Shown here in pieces: positions 55,201 to 64,000 of a DNA stretch of 64,000 nt; the stretch's first letter is position 1, and every line of letters starts with the position of its first letter. A program made the translations under genes and the position numbers. Under the pieces are notes generated by a model. It was given only the letters and a program-made list of their open reading frames with translations, was not told where the DNA came from and ran no database searches. Source of the DNA: Hyparrhenia diplandra (lineage: Eukaryota > Streptophyta > Magnoliopsida > Poales > Poaceae). The stretch covers positions 1 through 64,000 of the forward strand of contig JADLZK010007175.1 of the NCBI GenBank assembly GCA_015847255.1, read 5' to 3'.

Positions 55201-57956
55201 AAGAACCAGTCACGAGTACGAGTAGTCCTTTTGAGTTTTATTAGATTCTGGATAGGTACGAATTGTTTTTTAGCATCTATCTCCAATACTTAATAAAAAA
55301 AATTTCCGGGCCGTCTCCCCTATCTTTGGTTCCACCTTCTCTGTCTACATTATATAAAGGGGCCTTGACCTCCTCCCGTTCTTTATGAAGTCCCTATGGC
55401 AATCATACAGGATTTCTGTAAAACACTCGAAACCTGCTAATTAGCGGGGAAAACTCCGACTTGGACGGTTTAGGGGAAGGTGCATTGCACATCTCGAGAA
55501 CCTTCTAGAACTCTATGTGTCCCTAACTACGCTGGGACTTCTAATATGACTAGGACTCCTACTTGAGTTACAATAGGAATATGACTAGAACACTACTATG
55601 TCTAACATGTCCACTTGGGAATAGTCTCCGAGACTCCCATTTACAGCCTCATGAAGTCTTGATTAGAATAGAAAATTAGAGACAATGGGTCCACCCAAAA
55701 TTTAGATTACGACCCTCTCCCTACCCACTCCACCCATCCGGCCCAGGAAGTTTCACGCCTAAAATTTTTTGTCGGCCTTGCATTGGCTTCCATGTAGTAT
55801 TTTGTCGCTGATTTATCGTATTAGATGCGTACGAGATGTCATCGCTGGTTATCTGTAATAAACTAAGCGAGGTTGCATCACGGTCTGAAGAGAAAAGCTA
55901 GCTCTGCATGCGCCTTTTTTTTCCCAAGCGGTCCGGGTTTTCTTTGCCCGGGGATCATTAATGCGTATAGAATATGGAATAGATACTTCCTTGGGTGTAG
56001 ATTTAAGAGCTCTAAATCCGGGGAAAAAACTCTCCACAAAAACTCGCCATATACATATATACGATTTCTTGTCAATACCAAGCAGGTCTAGCGGAGGCAA
56101 ATAAAACTCTCCACATACATATATATCGATTCATCAATCCTGGCTGCCTGCCAATCCAATCAGGTAGGCGAGGGCAAGTACCGCGTCGCCGAGGCTCAGG
56201 CAAATGACGCTAAGACCTTTAGCGAGGAAGCTGAATGCCACCGGGTCAAGGCGCTCAGCGTGCGACGCCGCCGACCTCAAAAGCTTCGCCATCTTCGACA
56301 TCTACAGCGGCTCTGCGCAAACTTCGCACAAGACCGGCGGCTTATGGTACATAAATGCGTGTTCAATAATGCCGTGTCGAACATGTCATAGTGGTATGAG
56401 CGGCGAGCATATATATGCATATGATCATTGATATTGTCGGCGTTGTGGTTTATGTAGGCTTTAACTGGCGACAGCGAGGGAGGGCGTCTTGCGGATGGGG
56501 GCGGCCAAGGCGATGGTAATACTGTGCAGCCCGGCAGCGGTCGGAAGGGCGTCTTTGAAAGCATAGCAGCTATGTCACGGCCGTTCTGATGCGCATAAGT
56601 ACTTTGGGAGGTAATGAAATTATTCAATGTTTAAGCCCCATGATTGTGTTTGTATCGTGGTATGTCAAGTATATATTCTTTAGATTTTGAATTTAGGATT
56701 CCCTTGAGGTGCAACACACATGTTTAGTATGACACTTTGAAATTTCTAAAAATTAAAAGAAATTGCAATAACGGGTGGGCTTCCGTAGCGATGTCGATAC
56801 GCATCTCTTATCTTTGGCTGCGGGCCCGCGGCCGCTTGCTAGGATGGCGCGAGGTGGAGCTCGACCATGAGAGCTAGCCCTAACGGCAGCGCCCGAGACT
56901 TGAATCTCGGAGAAGATGGCTTGAGCCTTGGGCTGCAACGACGACTGGAGTTAGAAAGACGATGGAGCTTGATATGTATAATTTTTTCCCAAAGAACGAC
57001 CCGAGGCCAAATTCAACTAATATATATATATAAATAAAAAACGTCGTTAGTATGGTCCAATGGCTGCCCCTACTCTATGTATCTATGCCTTGAAAGGCTC
57101 GTGTTGTTAACCTGTCTTGGCCGGCAGTGTACAAACGCATGTGAGGTGGTATTCTTCTGTGTAGGCTTGATACTATATACAACCAGTGGTCTATTATAAA
57201 ACGAACTGGTACCTAGATTTCTAGATTGTGGATGTGCACCTATACAGCCTTTTTTTCTCTCGAATTACCAGACGCGGACCGGGAGGTTGACCTCAATTAT
57301 ATGTTTTCTTGGGGAAGCAACCTTGCCATCGAAAGGGCTTGTTGACAAGACAACTTGTAAAAAGTCACTTGTGATGAATGGAGAGTAAGCCGTATCCGAT
57401 TGCTCGATGAAACAGCTGACTTAAAGGCTGTAGAACCGCGAAGATGATGCAAAGGCCGCAGGGAACTACGGAAACCTATGTCCCTAGCAGGGGGACTATG
57501 CGAAGGGCGCGAGTGCTATGGAGATCGATGGTAGGCTGACTAGTCGAAAGCTGGCCGTTGGGCCACTTCTTGGGCCGAAATGGAAGGATCGTCTATGGCC
57601 CTCTCGCGAAGGGGAAACGATTTAGGTGTCCCCGAGATGACATATTATGTGGCTGTTGTTCCGGCATACTCCATAGATGGTATTAGAAGTGGTTTGGGAA
57701 ATGACGTCACGGTCTTGTTCGCCTAAACATAAGCTTTGGCCTATTTTATTCTTTAGAAAATATGCAGGTGCGTTGCTACGGGTGAATAATAAATTTTTAT
57801 TTCATAATACTTTTATCCAATGAACCTTTGTAAATTATTTATCTGAGTTAGCCTATATAGGAGCCAAACACGAGCACGGTCTCGATTTCACGTTTGGATC
57901 ATTTAACACCACGGAAAGAACTAGCTGGGAGTATAGCATAACTGGGCCTAGGGCTT
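52300..57956. other. Intergenic, no supported gene
   Basis: Long AT-rich stretch with short frames only. A 73-codon frame at 54432-54653 and a 75-codon frame at 56204-56431 show balanced amino-acid use but match nothing I recognise. 55420-55740 has 'gactaggactcctacttgag' and related phrases like degraded copia-type LTR DNA. 57750-57790 contains 'caggtgcgttgctacgggtg', a phrase common at the ends of grass DNA transposon remnants. A (TA) run lies at 57020-57034. Confidence 0.4.
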
Positions 57957-57957
57957 A

Positions 57958-58105
57958 AAAATAGCCTTCTGGGCTCTTCTCCTGCCGGCTTAGTAGTACT
58001 ATCCAACAACATTGCTAGCTAGGTAGAGGCGAGAAAATAGCCTTCAGGCTCTTCTCGCCCGTCTTAGTAGTACTATCCAACGGTGAGCTAGCTTTTAAAG
58101 GCGAA
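57958..58105. repeat. 76-bp tandem duplication
   Basis: Unit 57958-58033 ('aaaatagccttctgggctct', then 'cttagtagtactatccaac', 'gctagct..gaggcga') is repeated at 58034-58105 with a few indels. Confidence 0.85.
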
Positions 58106-58229
58106 CAAAAATGAGTTATTTACAAACCTAGGCCATTCAGCTCGTCACGAGCGCACAAACTAAAAATTTCATATTATACTATAAAGGATATCACAAATTG
58201 TACTACATAAAAATATCATATATGTGTTA

Positions 58230-58370
58230 TGGAATGTAGAAAAGAAAAGTAAAAAAGGAAAAAAAAAAAAATAGAAGAAAATAAAAATAAGGATAAAATA
58301 TAAAAGTAAAATAAAATAAAACAACACAGAATAAGAAAAAAACACAAAAGAAAAGAAAAAAAATTCACCC
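58230..58370. repeat. A-rich low-complexity tract
   Basis: About 140 bases of almost pure A with scattered G, T and C. On the minus strand it opens a spurious Phe/Leu-rich frame. Confidence 0.85.
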
Positions 58371-59198
58371 ACGCATTGCAGGCAACAAAACTGAGTCATG
58401 CTCATACATACAAGTTGAGCCCAGGCCACATGCATGGGTGCGTAAAGACGCACGTGCAAAGCGCCCTGCGTGCGCCGGCGAAAAAACATTTTCAAGCAGC
58501 TAGTGCGTTGTATGGGCTGGAAGCAGACTTCGATCCAATTACTACGTTAGAGTCCCAGTACAGTACGGAAGAAAATACAGAGTATGGCAAATCAGTAACA
58601 AACTCATATTTGCAGCGGACGGATAGGGTAAGGGGGGACAAAAGCATTGAATGAAATTTACCTCTTTTATTAGTAGGTATAGATAAAAATATTTATGGAG
58701 ATGTATACTTTTATTAAAGTATTTTTAAAGACAAATCTCTTTCATTATAATTTTTTCGTTTACAAACTCGGCAATTTAAAAATTATTGATGATTTATATT
58801 AGATGTTTTGATCCAAACTCATTCAAAAGCCACTTGTCTACCAAAACCTAGGAGTATATGCGTAGTTTCAAGAGCATTTTATACCACCAAAAGATTGTAA
58901 TTACACCTTATCAAAGGGGAGCCCTGCCCCTAAGAGAAAAGAGAGCAATTCAACTTCAAGTGGCATGAAACTCTAATTATTATCTCGGTATTCGTGCCAA
59001 TTTTAGTCAAAGGCCTTTGCCCTCAAATGAAGCCTTCGACCGCAGCGAGCTCCCCCTGTATCCTAACCTGTATCCCGGAAATTGATTCCCAACATGTTCC
59101 TTTTTTTCTTTTTTTTGTTTCCTCGAAAATTACCTAGAGGTCCTAGACACTGCAGGAAGGGAAGGAAGGTTGTCTTTTTTCTTTTTTTTTTTTTTTTT

Positions 59199-59246
59199 CG
59201 TTCGCTGACTGAATTTTTTATTTTTTATGAAACGTTCGCTGACTGA
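59199..59246 (-). mobile_element. Tail-only retroposon insertion with 14-bp TSD
   Basis: cgttcgctgactga occurs at 59199-59212 and 59233-59246. The 20 bases between them read tttcataaaaaataaaaaat on the minus strand, an interrupted A-tail with the same tttca start as the insertion at 42607. A long T-run precedes it. Confidence 0.6.
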
Positions 59247-59610
59247 TTGGCGACACCAGAATCTAAAACCATTTCTTTTTTTTTTTTTTAGTATTGGCAG
59301 ATTTTTTGCGGGGATTTAATATTGCCAAGATTAAACCGGTCTTGTACAGAGCTTGGCAAGCCTGGAAAGCCCATTGGACCAGGAAAACCTAACAAGAGTC
59401 GAACACGAAGAGCACGTTGGTACAGGAACGGCCCAACAAAAGCACTGGTCCGTATCAGCAGCAAACGGGACGGTACCAGGTTTTCCCACACGCCACCGTA
59501 CTTCCGAGGAATTTCCACTTCCGATTTCGCCGTCGAGTTCGCGAAAACCTGATCACAACCGCGCGGCGCTGGCAGAACCCTCAGATCCCCACCCGACCCT
59601 CCTCGTCGAG

Positions 59611-60209
59611 ATGGCAGACGCCTCCAAAGCCAGCCACCCCACGGCGACGAGCACCGTTCGGGAGGCGACCTCGGCCGCAACTACACGCCGTACCAGACGG
59701 AGGAGGGCCTCAGCGTCCTCGCCCCGCGCGCTCACCCGACATGCCGACCTCGCCGGAGCTGCTGTTCCACGAGGGCGGCGCGAAGGGGCCACACCCGGGG
59801 CGAGAACCTCACCCAGTACACCGGCTGCGGCTACCTCGCCGGCTGCGCGTCGGGGCGGCCGTGGGGCTGCGCCGCGCCGCGGAGTCCCAGCGCGGCGAAA
59901 GCCGCCCTTCCGCGCGCCAGCCGCGCGCTCACCCAGTGCGGCGCCGTCGGCCGCGCGTACGGGATCCGGCTCGGCATCATCGGCCTGGCCTGCTCTTCGC
60001 GGGGTCGAAGTGGCGCGGCCGGGCTCCGCGGCACGCCCACGACTGGAAGAACACCGTCGCCGCGGGGATGGGGGCCGGATTGCTCTATCGGGCGGGGGCC
60101 CCGGTCCGCGGTCGCGGTCGTGGTTGCGTCGCCAGGAGGATCATTGCCGGCGCAGCCCGTCGCGGGGAATCAAGTTCTCGAGAGATACGTGCCTGATCTG
60201 GCTTTATAA
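59611..60209 (+). pseudogene. TIM23-like mitochondrial import translocase, frame-broken
   Basis: TIM23 is the channel subunit of the inner-membrane complex that imports presequence proteins. The start ATG at 59611 gives 'MADASKASHPTATST'. Then, in shifted frames: 'GDLGRNYTPYQTEEGLSVLA' (59660-59720), 'MPTSPELLFHEGGAKG' (59739-59786), 'GENLTQYTGCGYLAGCASG' and 'AAVGLRRAAESQRG' (59795-59895), 'AVGRAYGIRLGIIGLA' (59950-59990), 'HDWKNTVAAGMGAGLLYRAG' (60040-60097) and 'LERYVPDLAL' before TAA (60207-60209). The order follows the Tim17/Tim22/Tim23 family (PF02466), with its glycine-rich membrane segments. It is intronless, as plant TIM23 genes are, and about 190-200 codons long, the usual size. At least five frameshifts are present. 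The missing 'G-x-E-S' style third segment is replaced by 'GSKWRGRAPRH'. Confidence 0.78.
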
Positions 60210-60614
60210 ACCAGAGTGCTTAGCAGAATAGTTGGTTTCAATCTAGCGATTTCAGGCTAGTAGTAATAGTTAGGTTAGTTATAATGTACACGTATGGAAT
60301 CTGTACAAATTTCAATTATTAGGTTAGTTATAAGGTACTCGTGTGGAATATGTACAAATTTTCAAGCTTTATTGCTGTTGATTGAATATTACTCGGGGAG
60401 TGCAATCCTGCAATGTCTTGAATTAGGGTTGCTTGGTTTCTTTGCTCAGGCAATTGCCCAGCCTAGCCTAAACTAGGCAAGGATATCTGCTTGTTACACA
60501 CAAAAACTTCTATGCCGGGCCGAGAAAATTAGACAAGCCAGATTATTGTTGGCTATTAATGCTGCACAATTGTAGCAGTGTTTGTCTACCATGTCTGCTA
60601 CAGCAAGGACATAT

Positions 60615-62802
60615 GCAATATTGGAATTGGATATCCCTGTTATTCCTCGTTCAGTAAATCAACTGACAATTCTTGATGTGGCAATTCTAGTTTTATTCAT
60701 ATTTTAGGCAGTCATGTACATGGTCAAATTAAGACTTGCTTAATATTTGATTGTTAAATTGCATAAGTACAGGTTCTATGAAGCTTGAAATTTGTTATTA
60801 TGCCCTGCTTGTTACATTATCTGTCAGTGTTGATATTTGTTTGATCCGACTATTCTTCAATATATGGGCATATATATTGCAATTGCAGCCTCTTTCTCCA
60901 GGACCCTGGTAAACTCATTTTATTCAAAAGTATTTGTTTTTACTTTGTTGTAGTATTGCCATGATGTCTACCTAGATTTTGATTTTGAAGCTGGTGGTGT
61001 AGTATATATGAGACCGCACCGAAAAGAAAAACATGATGGTTGTTGCCTGCCTCTTAGAATATTTGCTAATTGTTTCTCTATTTTAACCCTTGTTAGAGAC
61101 TGACAGAATGAACTATAACTTCAAATCTGGATGAATCAAGCATTTTTTCAGGGGCTGACCACAAGAGCAATACTAATAATTCATTGGGATGTTTTCTTGT
61201 TTATTTATTTATTTATTAGATTTTTATAAACAGCAGCTACTACATGCTATCTTTTTGTCATATGTAATACTGTTTTTCCAAAGTGCAGATTCACACCATC
61301 TGATGTTGTTTTGTGATTGGAAAATTGAATGATCTAAGAAAAGATGTAGGTGGCGTGTGAATGATGCAGCCCTGGGCTAATTCTTTTGTTGAAACAACTC
61401 TCTTAGGTATGCGTGCTTAGGCTAGGCTCAACTCAATCTTGAGGACTATCAATTGTTGATTAGGCGACAAGCGTCCTGTCTACACCAGCAGGTTGATGAT
61501 AGCAATTATTTGTAGCCCTGTTTGTAAATGCAAACCGATGAAGTTGAAGGCTTTGAAGCAAGGAGGGTTTTACAGAAGTTGATACTGTTACAGTTGCAAT
61601 ATTGGAGTTGGATATCACTGTTATTCCTCGTTCTGTAAATCAACTGAAAAGGCATTTTTCTTGATGTGGCAATTCTAGTTTTATTCTTATTCTATACATA
61701 GTTCATACATGGTCAATGGGTAAGGCATACTTAATATTCAATTGTTAAATTGGATGGTACAGGTTCTATGAAGCTTGAAATTTGTTATTATGCCCTGCTT
61801 CTTGCATTATCTGCCAGTGTTAGATATTTGCTTGATCCAACTATTATTCAATATATGGGTATATATATTGCAATTGCACCATCTTTCTCCTGGTAAACTC
61901 ATTTTGTTCAAAAAATATTTGTTTACTTTTGTTTGTGTGCCATGATGTCTTCTGATTAGCTAGTTGCTACCTAGATTTTGATTTGATGCTGACCACACCA
62001 AAGAACCAGATGGTTGTTGCCTGCCTCTCCAGAATTTTTGCTAATTATTTCTTTTATTTAACCCTTGTCAGAAACTCTCACAGAATGACCTATAACGTCA
62101 AATCTAGATGAATCAAAGCATTTTTGTAGTGCTGACCACAGTCAGAGTAACATTAACTATTGAAAAAATATTTGTCAGTGTACTGCTGCCCTTCTTTCAA
62201 TCTGCTGTTAGTTACATACAACTTTTTCTACTTTCTGCCTACACATAAATCCACCACACTGTATCTTTTGGTGTACAAAAAGTCGTTGAGATTTTGTTGA
62301 ACTCTGTGCAGCCAATAATTCATTGGGATATTTTTTCTTGTTTATTTATTAGATTTTATAAACAGCAGCTACTACATGCTATTTTTTTGAAGTGTGATAC
62401 TGTTCTCCAAAAGTGCAGATTCACACCATCTGATGTTGTTTTTAGAGTTTAACCATCTGATGTTGTTTTGTGATTGGAAAATTGAATGATCTAAAGAAAA
62501 GATGTAGGTGGCGTGTGAATGATCACAGCCCTGAGGCTAATTCTTTTGTTGAAACAACTCTCTTAGGTACACCGTGCTTGGGCAGACTCAACTCAATGCG
62601 GGATTAATAAATTGTTGATTAGGCTCAACTCAATGCGGGGACTATCAATTGTTGATTAGACAACGGCGTCCTGTCTACACCAGCAGGTTGATGATAGCAA
62701 TTATTTGAAGCTCTGTTTGTAAAATGCAACGGATGAAATTGAAGGCTTTGAAGCAAGGAGGGTTTAACAGGGGGTTGATACTGATACGCAGTTACAGTTG
62801 CA
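60615..62802. repeat. Tandem duplication, 0.99 and 1.2 kb units
   Basis: Unit A (60615-61605) and unit B (61606-62802) are colinear: 'gcaatattgga.ttggatatc', 'ggttctatgaagcttgaaat', 'attcaatatatgggtatata', 'gaccaca', 'aataattcattgggat', 'gatgtaggtggcgtgtgaat', 'cctgtctacaccagcaggtt'. Unit B has an extra 150-base block near 62170-62320. It also has two small internal duplications ('accatctgatgttgttttt' near 62428 and 62451; 'ctcaactcaatgcggg' near 62588 and 62625). There is no coding potential. Confidence 0.92.
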
Positions 62803-62809
62803 GGCTGTT

Positions 62810-62935
62810 AAGGCCTCTGGCATAGGAGGGCCGCCCACGGATGTCGCATTTCGTCGGACCCTCACGCCCACGGGCCTTGTCTCTAATACTGGCGGTGAGC
62901 CGGTGACCTTTTGCTCAAAAAGAAAAAAAGAAAGG
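62810..62935 (+). mobile_element. LINE-like 3' tail fragment
   Basis: A GC-rich block ('gggccgcccacggatgtcgc', 'ggccttgtctctaatactgg', 'gtgagccggtgaccttttgc') followed by an A-rich tail 'tcaaaaagaaaaaaagaaa'. The layout suggests a 5'-truncated retroposon inserted at the right edge of the large duplication. I found no clear target-site repeat. Confidence 0.4.
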
Positions 62936-62956
62936 GTACTCGGTGGTGGAGTTGCT

Positions 62957-63184
62957 TTGTTTTCAGGTTCTGCTGCTATTACGTGCTTACAGGCAGTTAC
63001 AGCTTTAAAATCACTGCTCATTGGTCAAGAAACTGGAAAGAACCTAAACTGCAGGATTGAGAAGGGATTGATTTGTTTTTCAGGTTCTGCTGCTGTTATA
63101 TGGTTATAGGCAGTTATAGCTTTAAAATCACTGCTCTCATTGAATTCAAGAAACTGAAGAACCTAAACTGCAGGATTGAGAAAA
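62957..63184. repeat. 115-bp tandem duplication
   Basis: Unit 62957-63071 ('tttgttttcaggttctgctg' to 'ctgcaggattgagaagggat') is repeated at 63072-63184 with about ten differences, including small indels. Confidence 0.9.
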
Positions 63185-64000
63185 CTCCATTCGACAAAAC
63201 AACAAATACCATTGCTGAACTAACTGCAGGGCTCTGAATTCCCTGCCAACCTATTATGATGAGAACTGATGGAAGTTTGGTCAGAGCGGACATGGCGTTT
63301 TTGCTGTTTGCACACAATGCTTCCGCTCTAAAATTCCATGGCACACGAAGCCACGGCGCAGCGAGGGGCCGGCGCTACAGCAGCATTTGCACTGCAGGCT
63401 TTTCCGTTGAGGGCTTGTCTAATCAAGCGGAATGAGTTGGTAATCGATGCAGGATTAACGAGAAACAGGAGGGCACAGGTATGATTTGCTCTTCCACTAT
63501 GGCCACTTGACAGCGAGACAGATCCTGTGGCAAGGTCAGGTGCCAGTTCTTGGCGCCTAGCTCCTCGTCACCTTTTCAGTGCCCTTCAAATGTCAAAGCT
63601 CAGAAAGCTTGTGGGGTTTGATCTGATCATGGCCTGGCCACTGTTGCGCCCGCAACTTCTCGAGCCACTGTTTCCACCATGCATAATTGCCGGTTCACAA
63701 AGCATGGCATGATGTTGAATTGTTGACGCCCAAGGGGCCGCAGCAGGCTGTGTGGTGCTCGATGGCTTCTGCTCCGTGCGACGTGCTTCCCCCTCTGCGA
63801 CGCTGCGAGCCTACTGCCAAGCTCATCATGGTAATAATTTGTACTGCTACTCGTGCTGCACAAAATTGACAATCTTAGCAACTTTGTTGGAGATTTTTCT
63901 TTTTTGTTAGCCTATTGCAAAAAAATCCCATCTTTATTCCTTTTTTTTACTAAAGATTCATGGAGTACAGCTCCTTTTCAATTCCATGCATTCTCTGGGC
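63185..64000. other. Window end, no supported gene
   Basis: Mixed composition with frames of up to 84 codons on both strands at 63527-63881. The minus and plus frames overlap and neither resembles a known protein. They could be an exon of a gene running off the window, but there is no evidence for that. Confidence 0.35.

Noticed and set aside
56204..56431. Possible PP2C phosphatase fragment ('LKSFAIFDIYSG')
   Set aside because: Only a short phrase resembles the F-x-I-F-D-G-H motif. The Gly-His is missing and no other PP2C motif is nearby.
58169..58495. Minus-strand frame rich in Phe, Leu and Ile, looking like a membrane protein
   Set aside because: It is the translation of an A-rich low-complexity tract; the 'membrane segment' is an artefact of TTT/TTC codons.
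59353..60231. Single 292-codon plus frame over the TIM23-like gene
   Set aside because: It is one continuous frame, but only its part from 59611 to about 59655 matches TIM23. The rest is Arg/Ala-rich out-of-frame text, while the family motifs are in the other two frames.

Overview
The window looks like nuclear DNA from a grass (Poaceae). The evidence is plant genes with spliced exons (gamma-tubulin complex protein 6, ALMT, TIM23-like), Stowaway-type MITE remnants, LINE-like retroposons with grass-type tails, and a large Ty3/gypsy element of the Tat type that starts TGTCGGGACCC and has a TGGCGCC-class primer binding site. I cannot name the species. There are no bacterial operons or CRISPR arrays, and I saw no rRNA or tRNA genes.

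Layout. 1-5747: AT-rich intergenic DNA with small repeats and no gene I can support. 5748-31848: a GC-rich tandem array of one Ty3/gypsy family, LTR-internal-LTR-internal-LTR, transcribed leftward (minus strand). Each unit, read right to left, holds gag, protease, a polyprotein that appears to lack the reverse transcriptase core, RNase H and integrase. A roughly 5.5 kb 3' region follows, with an opposite-strand ORF that has its own TATA box. 31849-34213: repeats, including a hairpin-like inverted repeat. 34214-36947: a poly(A)-tailed retroposon on the minus strand with a CCHC zinc knuckle and a 14-bp target-site duplication (TSD). 38018-39804: an ALMT malate-channel gene with TATA box and two introns, broken by frameshifts. 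40443-41782: a second poly(A)-tailed retroposon with an 18-bp TSD. 42607-50930: the GCP6 gene, at least 13 exons. 50931-59610: intergenic, with MITE and repeat remnants. 59611-60209: an intronless TIM23-like mitochondrial import gene, frame-broken. 60210-64000: AT-rich DNA dominated by a 1-1.2 kb tandem duplication.

One pattern runs through the window. Protein similarity stays strong in GCP6, ALMT and TIM23-like, but all three are cut by frequent one-base insertions and deletions, often in homopolymers. Either all three genes are dead, or, as I think more likely, the consensus carries uncorrected long-read indels. Every 'pseudogene' call here should be read with that in mind.

The most interesting system is the retroelement array: two units sharing a central LTR, both apparently lacking the RT core, and both keeping an antisense gene with its own promoter that faces the LTR promoter. 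The genes do not form a functional cluster; they act in microtubule nucleation, anion transport and mitochondrial import.
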